A stretch of DNA of 54,845 nt from Catellatospora coxensis (lineage in GTDB: Bacteria > Actinomycetota > Actinomycetes > Mycobacteriales > Micromonosporaceae): the NCBI RefSeq assembly GCF_016862635.1, contig NZ_BONI01000066.1, positions 1 to 54,845 on the forward strand, written 5' to 3'. The notes beneath the pieces were generated by a model that saw only the letters and a list, made by a program, of their open reading frames with translations, was not told the DNA's origin and searched no databases. The position numbers and the translations under genes were made by a program. Shown here piece by piece: positions 41,164-48,752 of this stretch (position 1 is its first letter; every line of letters starts with the position of its first letter).

Positions 41164-44100
41164 TCAGGGCTGCAGACCGGCGGTGCCGGGCCGCTGCACG
41201 ATGACCGCGGAGTTGACCACGGTGACACCGGGCACGGTCGAGGCGGTCATCTCGGTGGTGAGAGCGCCGAAACCGGTCTGGATGCCGCGGACGTTGATCG
41301 TGTAGGACACCGTGCCGCCCGGAGCCGGGTCGGTGCTGGTGACGACCAGGTCCTCGGTCGGCAGGGTGCCGACCGGGAGCTGCTCGCCGCCGGTGCCGTC
41401 CGCGCTCTCCGCGCCCACGATGTACGCCTGACCACCCGGGTCGGCGGGCAGCGCGGCCGCGTCGTACGCGTACGAGATGTCCTGGGTGCCGTTGACGCCG
41501 ATCCAGATCTGGAAGTGGCGGTTGGAGTTGGTGCCCCACACGTCCACCTGCCACTCGATGACCAGCCAGGTGCTGACGCCGTCGGTCAGCGTCGCCACCC
41601 GCGCGCCCTCGTCGTTGGTGCCGTCGAGGTCGCTCCAGAACGGGGCCAGCACGTTGTTCGGGCGGGCCGGGTCCGGGATCTGGGTCAGGTTGCAGCAGTT
41701 GTTGTCCTCGCTGGTCGCGCCGCCGACGACGGCGTAGCCGTTGGAGAGGACACCGATGCTGGTGTACGTGATGCCGTTGTACACGTACGGCGGCACGTTG
41801 TAGTTGATGATGGACTCGTCACCGAGCGGGTCCGGCGCGATGCCGAACGCCGCCAGCGGGAGGTAACCCGCCGGTCCCGCACCAGGGGCGATCGACGGAA
41901 CGCCCGGCTTGGCGCCGGCGAGCGTGACGTCGTTCTTGGTGACCAGCCACGGGGTGCTCACGGTCGCGCCGGTCGCGCCGGTGGCCTTGAGCTTGCCGTT
42001 GAGCATCGTCTTGAGGTCGACGTCGGCGTCGGCGAACGCGTTGTTCGTCGCGGTCACCGTGCAGGTGGTGTTGCCCGACAGCGGGATGGTGCCCGCGGCG
42101 CAGGTGCTGGCCAGGCTGACGTTGCCCTGCTGCGGCACGAAGGCCACCGGCAGGTGCAGGGTCGGCATGCCGGCCCGGGTCGCGTCGAGGTCGATCTGGC
42201 CGAAGTACTGCCCGGTGGGCGCGCTCGACTCGATGGTGACCTTCAGCTTCACGGACTTGCCCGGGTTCAGCGTGAACGTCGCCGGCGCCACAGTGATCTT
42301 GCTACCGGCCGGGGCCGTCGCGGTGACCTTGTAGCTCTGGGCCTTGTTGCTCACGTTGGTCGCGGTGCGGAACGTGGACAGCCGGCCCGGCAGGGTCGGC
42401 ACGTTGATCGACGGCAGGTTCAGGTGCACCGCCGCGAGCGGGTCGTTGCCCAGCGCGAACATCCGCTCGGCGGTCTCGTCGAAGGTGATGCCCGGGTTGG
42501 ACGCCTTCGTCAGGTCCAGGCGGCCCGCACCGTGGTCGAACGGGTCGGCCGGGGTGACCGTGTCCTCCTTGACGACCGACGTCTTCGCCGTGGTCATCAT
42601 GGCGGACTTGATCTGGCCGGGCGTCCACGTGGGGTGCGCGGCCTTGAGCAGCACGGCCGCGCCCGCGATGTGCGGGGCGGACATGGACGTGCCGGCGATG
42701 GCCTGGAAGTACTCGCCCGCCGGGCCGCCCTCGACGGCGTCGGGGGTGGGCGTGTTGCCCGCCAGGATCTGCACGCCCGGGGCGGTGATGTCGGGCTTGA
42801 TGCCCAGCCCGCCCGGGCCGCGCGACGAGAACGCCGCCATCACGTCGGCCTGGCCGTTCTGCTTCTGGCCGGCGGTGAAGGACGCGGTCACGCCGGCGGG
42901 GTGCGCCGCCACGAACGCGTTGAACTGCGCGCCGTCGGCCAGGTGCACCGTCGGCAGGTAGTGGTTGTCGGTCTCGATGTCGGCCAGGGCGGGGTTGAAC
43001 AGGATCATGCCTGCCGCGCCGCCCGCCTTGACGTTGTAGCCCTTCTCCACGCGGGCGTTGCCGCCACGCTGGCAGGCCACGATCTTGCCGGCGACCGACG
43101 CCGGGGCGGCGGTCGTGCACAGCGGGTCGCCGTACGACGACGACAGCACCACGGGCAGCTCGGCGACACCGGCGGTGATCGACGCGCCGTGCAGCACCAG
43201 GGTGTCCGCACCCGACTTGAGGGTCAGCGTGGACACGAACTCGCGGACCTGGGTCGACGCCGCGACCGTGGTGACCCACGGGGACACGTGGTCGGTGGTC
43301 GCCGAGCCCGGACCGGAGTTGCCGGCCGAGGCCGACACGAAGACACCGGCCGCGTACGCGTCGAGGAAGGTGAGCTCCACCGGGTCGGTGAACGGGTTGC
43401 TGCCACCGGAGATCGAGTAGTTGATCACCGATACGCCGTCGAGGATCGCCTGCTGCGCGGCGGCGGCCAGGTCGGAGCTGTAGCCGCCCTGCGGGCCGAG
43501 GGCCTTGTACACCGACACCCACGCACCCGGGGCGACGCCGTTCAGAGGTCCGCGCTCGACGCCGAACACCGTCGCCGAGGTGAGCTTGTTGCCCGCCGCG
43601 GTGGACGCGGTGTGCGTGCCGTGGCCGCCGCTGTCGCGCGCCGACGGGTACAGGTCGTCACCGGTCTGCGCGTCGTAGGTGTCGAGGAACTTGCCGCCGC
43701 CGATGAGCTTGTTGTTGCAGACGAACACGTCCGTGGCGGGGGTCAGCGGGTTGTCGCCGAAGTTGCAGGTACGCGGCGTGCCGTCGGCCTTGGCCGGCGG
43801 AGCGCCCAGGTTGCCCTGGTCGGCGAAGGACGGGTGCTCCGGCCACGCACCGGTGTCGATGACACCGATGATGATGCCCTTGCCCGCGTTGGCGGTGCCG
43901 CCCAGGCCGGGGTAGAGCGAGGTCGCGCCGATGAACGGGGCGCTGGCGTCGGTGAGCGTCTGGCGCAGCTCGTCCTTCTGCACCGCGGACACACCGGGGA
44001 TCTTCAGCACGTCGGCGATCTTGTTGGCGGGCACGACCGCCGCGACGCCGCCGTACACGGTGCGCAGCCGCTGCCCGGCCTTGGCGCCCTTGACGTTGCC

Positions 44101-44493
44101 GAGGGCCTTGACGAACGCGTCCTCACGCTGGGCGAGGTAGCCCTCGTAGCGCTTCTCCGCGGCGTTGCCCGACAGCTTCTTGCCGGTGACGCGCGGGCTG
44201 GTCGCGGCGTAGCCGTCGATGCCGCCGGCGTAGGTCGCCACGGCGTCGACGTCGAGCTTCACCAGCACCGGCACCAGGGCGGTGTCGGTGCGGCCGAGCA
44301 GCGACGGGTCGGTCTGCGCGAGCCGGCTGCTGGGGGTCTTGTCCGCCGTGATGTGCGACGTCGCGGTCACCTTGTTCGCCTTGAAAGGCGAGGGCTGCGG
44401 GGCCGCCATTCCGGCAGTTGTCCACGTCGCGCCGGTCAGCGGCACGACGAGGACCCCCACGAACGCAGCTCGTAGCCACTTGGGTGGTCTCAT
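41164..44493 (-). CDS. Large secreted subtilisin-like serine protease (S8) with PA insert
   Basis: 1109 residues. The signal peptide is about 1-30 (ending GMAAPQ); an I9-type propeptide follows (about 70-185; PVLVKLDVDAVATYAGG, LRTVYGGVAAVVPANKI). The S8 catalytic domain has Asp213 (GVIDTGAW), His291 (GHGTHTAS) and Ser603 (GTSMSAPH). A PA domain is inserted between His and Ser (about 440-520; GKIVACQRGGNARVEKGYNVKAGGAAGMILFN). After the protease come an Fn3-like domain (about 690-780) and about 300 residues of beta-rich sequence with a CC pair (EDNNCCNLTQIPD). This is the plan of large actinobacterial secreted subtilases that degrade proteins for nutrition. Ribosome site AAAGG. Confidence 0.92.
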   Translation of the reverse strand: MRPPKWLRAAFVGVLVVPLTGATWTTAGMAAPQPSPFKANKVTATSHITADKTPSSRLAQTDPSLLGRTDTALVPVLVKLDVDAVATYAGGIDGYAATSPRVTGKKLSGNAAEKRYEGYLAQREDAFVKALGNVKGAKAGQRLRTVYGGVAAVVPANKIADVLKIPGVSAVQKDELRQTLTDASAPFIGATSLYPGLGGTANAGKGIIIGVIDTGAWPEHPSFADQGNLGAPPAKADGTPRTCNFGDNPLTPATDVFVCNNKLIGGGKFLDTYDAQTGDDLYPSARDSGGHGTHTASTAAGNKLTSATVFGVERGPLNGVAPGAWVSVYKALGPQGGYSSDLAAAAQQAILDGVSVINYSISGGSNPFTDPVELTFLDAYAAGVFVSASAGNSGPGSATTDHVSPWVTTVAASTQVREFVSTLTLKSGADTLVLHGASITAGVAELPVVLSSSYGDPLCTTAAPASVAGKIVACQRGGNARVEKGYNVKAGGAAGMILFNPALADIETDNHYLPTVHLADGAQFNAFVAAHPAGVTASFTAGQKQNGQADVMAAFSSRGPGGLGIKPDITAPGVQILAGNTPTPDAVEGGPAGEYFQAIAGTSMSAPHIAGAAVLLKAAHPTWTPGQIKSAMMTTAKTSVVKEDTVTPADPFDHGAGRLDLTKASNPGITFDETAERMFALGNDPLAAVHLNLPSINVPTLPGRLSTFRTATNVSNKAQSYKVTATAPAGSKITVAPATFTLNPGKSVKLKVTIESSAPTGQYFGQIDLDATRAGMPTLHLPVAFVPQQGNVSLASTCAAGTIPLSGNTTCTVTATNNAFADADVDLKTMLNGKLKATGATGATVSTPWLVTKNDVTLAGAKPGVPSIAPGAGPAGYLPLAAFGIAPDPLGDESIINYNVPPYVYNGITYTSIGVLSNGYAVVGGATSEDNNCCNLTQIPDPARPNNVLAPFWSDLDGTNDEGARVATLTDGVSTWLVIEWQVDVWGTNSNRHFQIWIGVNGTQDISYAYDAAALPADPGGQAYIVGAESADGTGGEQLPVGTLPTEDLVVTSTDPAPGGTVSYTINVRGIQTGFGALTTEMTASTVPGVTVVNSAVIVQRPGTAGLQP

Positions 44494-44851
44494 CCGGACA
44501 CCTTTCTAGGGCCTTAGCGGAGATGGCGGCGCACGGAGCCGCAGAGCGGTCCGGAACAGGAGAGCGCCGCTAGGGGGAATGCGAAGGGATCGTTGCACGA
44601 GAAGGCAATCCGGCACCAGTGTCCCAACGGTCGGAAGCCCGTCCCTGAGCGTCCGAACTGGATACAAACGATGCGCGCGCAAGAACCGAACCGGCAGCGT
44701 ATGCCCAGCTGAAGGCCGGTTCCGATGGCGCAATCAAAAACAGCCGCGCGAGCGCGGCCGTTTCTCCGAGGCATGTCGATCCGGCCGGTCGATGCAGGGA
44801 AGCGACACGCGCATCCTCCGGCCTTTTCCGGACATTTCTTGGTTCACCCGG
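44494..44851. other. Non-coding stretch between subtilase and MarR genes
   Basis: About 358 bp with lower GC than its surroundings. The left part (44494-44735) must hold the subtilase promoter and leader on the minus strand; I could not pick a convincing -35/-10 pair or any known riboswitch. The right part holds the MarR terminator at 44736-44760. Confidence 0.5.
44736..44760 (-). terminator. Rho-independent terminator of the MarR gene
   Basis: On the minus strand a GC hairpin (44743-44749 with 44752-44758) is followed by a run of five Ts (complement of 44736-44740), a classical terminator about 95 bp past the MarR stop. Confidence 0.7.
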
Positions 44852-45304
44852 TCATCGGGCGGCGTCGTCCGGCGCCTTTCCCGCGGCGAGGTGGCGCAGC
44901 ACGCGGTGGAAGACCGCCCAGTCGCTCGCGCCGACCTCGTCGCGCCAGCGCTGCTCGGTCTCGGCGAGGATCTCCAGGATGCGCGCCTGCAGGCGCAGGC
45001 CCTTGGCCGTGGGGCGGACGATGCGGGCGCGCCGGTCGGCGGGATCCGGGTCGACGTGCAGGAAGCCGGCCTGCTGCATGGTGGCGACGAACTCGCCGAG
45101 GGACTGCTTGGTCATGCCGACGCGGGCGGCGAGTTCGGTGGGCCGCAGGCCCTCGGCGGGGGTCATCGACAGCAGGCGCAGGTGGGAGCCGCGCAGGTGG
45201 TGCGGCTCGTCGGCGACCTCGGCCTCCATGCCCCGCCGGCCGGCGGTGAGGGCCTGTCCCAACAGGTCGAACACGTGCGGGTGAGCGCCGTTGACCGAAC
45301 TCAT
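44852..45304 (-). CDS. MarR-family transcriptional regulator
   Basis: 150 residues. The winged helix reads LRLLSMTPAEGLRPTELAARVGMTKQSLGEFVATMQQAGFLHVDPDPADRRARIVRPTAKG (about 42-102), with the usual DPADRRAR wing; the flanking helices form the dimer. It is divergent from the APH-like gene. The 60-bp gap holds two 18-bp near-repeats that also form an inverted pair (45304-45350), so it most likely represses itself and that gene. The ligand is unknown. Confidence 0.9.
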   Translation of the reverse strand: MSSVNGAHPHVFDLLGQALTAGRRGMEAEVADEPHHLRGSHLRLLSMTPAEGLRPTELAARVGMTKQSLGEFVATMQQAGFLHVDPDPADRRARIVRPTAKGLRLQARILEILAETEQRWRDEVGASDWAVFHRVLRHLAAGKAPDDAAR

Positions 45305-45350
45305 CAGGCTACCTTACTATCTCTCCAAGTCGTCAGGTAGCCTTACTATC
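45304..45350. promoter_or_regulatory. Paired operator sites between MarR and APH-like genes
   Basis: TCAGGCTACCTTACTATC (45304-45321 region) and TCAGGTAGCCTTACTATC (45333-45350) are near-identical direct repeats 29 bp apart. Within them AGGCTACCT (45306-45314) is the exact reverse complement of AGGTAGCCT (45335-45343). The plus-strand TACTAT at 45344-45349 could be the -10 box of the APH-like gene. Confidence 0.6.
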
Positions 45351-45363
45351 CCCGGAGCCGGTG

Positions 45364-46479
45364 ATGGAACTGTCCGCAACGGAAGTGGCCGAGGTCGCCA
45401 AGCTCGTGCTCGGCACGGACATCGAGCCCGGCGCCTGGCGCGTCGAGCCGATCGCCTACCAGTCCGGTTCCCCCGCCACCGGCGGCCTCGCCCGCGTACG
45501 CGGCACCGGCGGCGGCCGCCCGTGGAGCGTCTTCGTCAAGCTGGTGCACCACGCCCGGCACTGGCCGCTGCTGCACCTGGTGCCGGAGGTCTTCCGGGCC
45601 GAGCTCGTCGACAACCTGCCCTGGCGGCAGGAGCTGGCGATGTGGGAGCCGCCGTTCGCCGGGCACCTGCCCGACGGGCTGCGGGTCCCCCTCCTGTACC
45701 GGATCACCGAGCTGGACGACGACCGGCTGCTGCTGTGGATGGAGGACGTCGACGCCATCGCCGACGCCGAGTGGACCCTCGACCACTACCGGCGTGCCGC
45801 CACGGCGCTCGGCGGGCTCGCCGCGCGGCGCAGCACCCCGGAGCTGCTCGCCGGGGCGGGTGAGCCGGGCTGGGCGCTGCGGATGCTGGTCGGCAACCGG
45901 GTCATGCGCGGCTCGGTCCCCGCCCTGGCGGACGACCGGATCTGGGCGCACCCGCTGGTCGTGTCCACGGTCGACGCCCGGCTGCGCGACGACCTGCGCC
46001 GCATCGCCGCGGCCCTGCCCGAGATCATGGACCGGCTCGACGCGCTGCCGCAGGCGCTCGCGCACGGCGACGCCAGCCCGCAGAACCTGCTGGCCCCGCG
46101 CGGGGAGCCGGGCACGTTCGTGGCCATCGACGTCGCGTTCCAGTGCCCGCTCGCGATCGGCTTCGACCTCGGCCAGCTGCTGGTCGGCCTGGCCCACGCC
46201 GGGCACGTGGCGGCCGCCGCGCTACCGGCGATCCACGACGTGCTCGTGCCTGCCTACCTCGAAGGAATGCGCGCCCACGGCGTCGACGCCGACCCCGACG
46301 CGGTCGCCTACGGCTATGTCGGGGGGCTGGCCGCCCGCGCCGCCCTCACCTCGCTGCCGTACGAGACCCTGGGCGCCCCGCAGACCGAGCAGCTCACCAC
46401 CCTGTGGCGGCAGCGCGCCGCGCTCACCCGGTTCCTCGCCGACCTCAGCCTCACCCTGATCCAGCCCGTCCCCGCCTAG
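45364..46479 (+). CDS. Aminoglycoside phosphotransferase-like kinase
   Basis: 371 residues from ATG 45364 (GGAG 6 nt upstream; an in-frame GTG lies at 45361). It has the protein-kinase-like APH fold: the ATP-site Lys in PWSVFVKLVHH, the hinge LLLWMEDVDAI, the catalytic loop ALAHGDASPQNLL and the metal-binding segment VAIDVAFQCPLAIGFDLGQLL. The usual DxD/DFG Asp is in AIDVAF. Relatives phosphorylate antibiotics, choline or other small molecules; the substrate is not readable. MarR control of a divergent gene fits a drug- or metabolite-inducible enzyme. Confidence 0.85.
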   Translation: MELSATEVAEVAKLVLGTDIEPGAWRVEPIAYQSGSPATGGLARVRGTGGGRPWSVFVKLVHHARHWPLLHLVPEVFRAELVDNLPWRQELAMWEPPFAGHLPDGLRVPLLYRITELDDDRLLLWMEDVDAIADAEWTLDHYRRAATALGGLAARRSTPELLAGAGEPGWALRMLVGNRVMRGSVPALADDRIWAHPLVVSTVDARLRDDLRRIAAALPEIMDRLDALPQALAHGDASPQNLLAPRGEPGTFVAIDVAFQCPLAIGFDLGQLLVGLAHAGHVAAAALPAIHDVLVPAYLEGMRAHGVDADPDAVAYGYVGGLAARAALTSLPYETLGAPQTEQLTTLWRQRAALTRFLADLSLTLIQPVPA

Positions 46480-46483
46480 CGGG

Positions 46484-46987
46484 TCAGCGGCTGTCGCGGC
46501 CGGCCTGGCGGCGGGCTCCGGCGGCCCGGGACGAGGCCTGGCGTTTGCGCAGGCCCGGCGAGTCCGGTGACCGGTCGGCGACCTGGCTGCTCGGCCGGGC
46601 CTTCGCCGGCGGGCGGGAGGGCCGCGGCGGAGTGGTGTTGCGGCTCTCCTTGGCCAGCTGCAGGCGTTCGGCCTTGAGCTGCTGGGCGCTGGCTTTCGCG
46701 GCGACCGCGACGGCGCGGCTGACCCTGGCGAGCGCGTCCTCGAACACCTCGGCCTTCTGCCGGTCGCGGGTGCCCTTGGGGTTGGCCTTGCCCCGGCCCC
46801 CGGACTCGGCGACGCGCAGGCCCGACTGGCGGCGGTAGAGCTTGACGTACTTGTTGCGCGCCCGCCGGATGCGGTCGTGCAGGTCGAGCAGGCCGTCTTC
46901 GTCGAGGCCGGCGAGCCGCTCCCGCTCGGTCTCGCGGACGAGCATCGTCTCGTCCTCGGTGAGCGTGTTCATGATGGCTGTGCTCAT
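46484..46987 (-). CDS. Conserved hypothetical basic protein, 167 aa
   Basis: ATG with a strong GGGGGAG site 3 nt upstream. The N-terminal half is helical and charged (LVRETERERLAGLDEDGLLDLHDRIRRARNKYVKLYRRQS). A conserved GGRGKANPKGTRDRQKAEVFEDALARVSRAVAVAA segment follows, and the C-terminal third is a disordered Arg/Pro/Ser-rich tail. High basicity suggests nucleic-acid or ribosome binding, but that is a guess. It ends 4 bp from the convergent APH-like gene. Similar proteins are widespread orphans in Actinobacteria as far as I recall. Confidence 0.75.
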   Translation of the reverse strand: MSTAIMNTLTEDETMLVRETERERLAGLDEDGLLDLHDRIRRARNKYVKLYRRQSGLRVAESGGRGKANPKGTRDRQKAEVFEDALARVSRAVAVAAKASAQQLKAERLQLAKESRNTTPPRPSRPPAKARPSSQVADRSPDSPGLRKRQASSRAAGARRQAGRDSR

Positions 46988-47034
46988 GGGCTCCCCCGAC
47001 CTCGCGCGGCGGTCTGTTCACGCACTGTCGCAGG

Positions 47035-47334
47035 TCATGGTATGTCCGAGGCGGACGGCGACGGGCGGGAATGCGACATCGGGCCGGTGCTCACGACAGG
47101 CGGGATGCGCTGGGTGTCGAGCAGGCCGGGCCATTCCGCGGCGAAGCGGCTCACCGCCTCCAGCGCCTTGAGCCGGTCCTTGCCCGCCTCCCGGGCCGCC
47201 TCGTCGTCGATCTTGGCACCCATCAGGCGGCCGTCCATCTCCCAGCGCGGGTAGCCGGCTAGGCGTCCGGCGGTCTGCACGGTGCGCGCCACGAACCGGC
47301 GCGACAGGTTGACGAGCTTTTCCTCGATCCCCAC
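47035..47334 (-). CDS. Small hypothetical protein, 99 aa
   Basis: Start GTG 47332-47334 chosen because AGGGGAG lies 7 nt upstream; the frame is open to an ATG at 47394 but without a ribosome site. Helical and charged (GIEEKLVNLSRRFVARTVQTAGRLAGYPRWEMDGRLMGAKIDDEAAREAGKDRLKALEAV) with a Ser/Pro-rich end. No signal peptide or known motif. It lies 48 bp upstream of the basic protein gene on the same strand and could share its transcript. Confidence 0.55.
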   Translation of the reverse strand: MGIEEKLVNLSRRFVARTVQTAGRLAGYPRWEMDGRLMGAKIDDEAAREAGKDRLKALEAVSRFAAEWPGLLDTQRIPPVVSTGPMSHSRPSPSASDIP

Positions 47335-47513
47335 GGCAGCGCTCCCCTCATCCCCGGCTACCTGCGGAAACGACCGACGTTCCCCCTCGATCATGCGGCG
47401 GCGGCAGCTCGTTGCGCGAACGCTCTTTCAGCTTTGAGTCGTTTTGCGCATCGACGGACCGGACCGCAGCACATTGACGTACGTTGCCACAGCCCCCAAG
47501 ATGTCTCTCTATA

Positions 47514-47528
47514 CGAAACACTGTTTCG
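47514..47528. promoter_or_regulatory. Palindromic operator before the alpha/beta hydrolase gene
   Basis: CGAAACACTGTTTCG is a perfect 7-bp inverted repeat with a 1-bp centre, the size and look of a TetR-type operator. It ends 12 bp before the GGGAG ribosome site. Confidence 0.55.
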
Positions 47529-47551
47529 CCTACAGAAACGGGAGCATCGTC

Positions 47552-48493
47552 TTGAGAACATCGAGCCATCGTGTACGGCGTGCCGCCGTCGCCGCTCTCA
47601 CCGCCGCCCTCGCCGCGGTGACCGCGGCGCTGGCCGTGCCCGCGCCCGCCTCCGCCGCCTACTCCTCCGTCGCCGTGTACGCGAGCACCGTCAACGGCGA
47701 CGCCGCCGACGTCTACCACCCGGTCACCGGCTCGCCGCACGACCCGTGGCCGGTGGTGCTGCTGCTGCAGGGCGCCAACGTGGACAAGGCGCAGTACTCC
47801 GGCTACGCCGCCAAGGTCGCCTCGTACGGCTTCGCGGTCGTCGTGCCGAACCACTTCCAGGTGCTGTTCGGCCAGCCCGGCCTCTACGCCACCGGCGCGC
47901 AGGCCGGCTGGACCGTGACCTGGGCCCAGGCCGAGAACGCCCGCGCCGGCTCGCCGCTGCTGGGCGCGCTCGACCCGGGCAGGCTGCTGCTGCTCGGGCA
48001 CTCGTTCGGCGGCGCGGCCGCGCTCAACCTGACCACCGGCCTGTGCACCCCGCCGTTCTGCACCGTGCCGTCGCCCGCTCCGCCGCAGCTGAAGGCGGTC
48101 GCGCTGTACGGCGCCAACAACACCCAGCCCGGCACCGGCACCACCCCGCCGGTGGCCAACACGGTCCCGGTCGCCCTGATCCAGGCGAACGCCGACGGCA
48201 TCGGCAGCCCGGCGAACGGCTACGCCACCTACCAGGTGCTCGTCTCGCCGCCGAAGCTGTACGTGAGCCTGCTCGGGGCCAACCACTACGGCATCACCGA
48301 CACGCAGAACCCGGCCGGCGCGCGGCCCGACCTGTCCCCGCAGACCCTCGCCCAGGCACAGAGCGTGGAGACCGCGGCCCGGTGGAGCGCCTACTGGCTG
48401 CGCGCCCAGCTCGGCGACCCGGTCGGCCAGGCCTGGGCGTACGGCTTCGGCGACCTCGTCGACGCCAACGTGACCACGGAGTTCGTGAACTGA
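47552..48493 (+). CDS. Secreted alpha/beta hydrolase (chlorophyllase/PHB-depolymerase-like)
   Basis: 313 residues from a TTG start with GGGAG 7 nt upstream; the resulting N-terminus (LRTSSHRVRRAAVAALTAALAAVTAALAVPAPASA) is an ideal Sec signal, which supports that start. The alpha/beta-hydrolase core has PVVLLLQGANVDKAQYSGYAAKVASYGFAVVVPNH, the nucleophile elbow LLLGHSFGGAAALN, the acid strand VALIQANADGIGSPANG and the His in LLGANHYGITD. The family hydrolyses esters of lipids or polymers outside the cell; the substrate is unknown. A palindrome upstream points to a dedicated repressor not seen nearby. Confidence 0.85.
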   Translation: MRTSSHRVRRAAVAALTAALAAVTAALAVPAPASAAYSSVAVYASTVNGDAADVYHPVTGSPHDPWPVVLLLQGANVDKAQYSGYAAKVASYGFAVVVPNHFQVLFGQPGLYATGAQAGWTVTWAQAENARAGSPLLGALDPGRLLLLGHSFGGAAALNLTTGLCTPPFCTVPSPAPPQLKAVALYGANNTQPGTGTTPPVANTVPVALIQANADGIGSPANGYATYQVLVSPPKLYVSLLGANHYGITDTQNPAGARPDLSPQTLAQAQSVETAARWSAYWLRAQLGDPVGQAWAYGFGDLVDANVTTEFVN

Positions 48494-48562
48494 CCCGGAA
48501 CCGGGACACCCGAGCCGGGCCGCGCCGTGCGCGCGACCCGGCTCATCATCGTTCACCGTCTA

Positions 48563-48607
48563 TTGACCGGGATTTGCGCGCACCGTATCGTGAGAGCGCT
48601 CTCTCAA
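48563..48607 (+). promoter_or_regulatory. Promoter of the GH64 gene with overlapping LacI operator
   Basis: TTGACC (48563-48568), a 17-bp spacer and TATCGT (48586-48591) form a good promoter. The operator TGAGAGCGCTCTCTCAA (48591-48607) begins at the -10 box and covers the start of transcription; its core GAGAGCGCTCTC equals that at 6953-6964. Confidence 0.75.
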
Positions 48608-48682
48608 GCATTCGGAAACGCGCGTCATCGCGAGGTAGCCCTGAGTCGCGGTGACACCGGACCGGCCCGCGCCCGACCGGGC

Positions 48683-48700
48683 TTGGAGAGCGCTCTCGCA
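48683..48700 (+). promoter_or_regulatory. Second LacI operator in the GH64 leader
   Basis: TTGGAGAGCGCTCTCGCA has the same core palindrome, 92 bp downstream of the first. Two sites allow DNA looping or a roadblock to elongation. Confidence 0.7.
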
Positions 48701-48752
48701 GTCGCCCGCTGCGGGATCCGTCCACCTCATCGAGAATGTGAGGTTCCGCGAC

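Noticed and set aside
41125..44475. A 1116-codon plus-strand frame opposite the subtilase
   Set aside because: The subtilase on the minus strand has its full catalytic triad and a signal peptide. The antisense frame is low-complexity Arg/Val/Gly sequence.
44494..44735. A structured leader or riboswitch before the subtilase gene
   Set aside because: I found no conserved riboswitch motif and no large hairpin other than the MarR terminator.
47335..47394. ATG start at 47394 for the 99-residue protein
   Set aside because: No ribosome site precedes it, while the GTG at 47334 has AGGGGAG at good distance.
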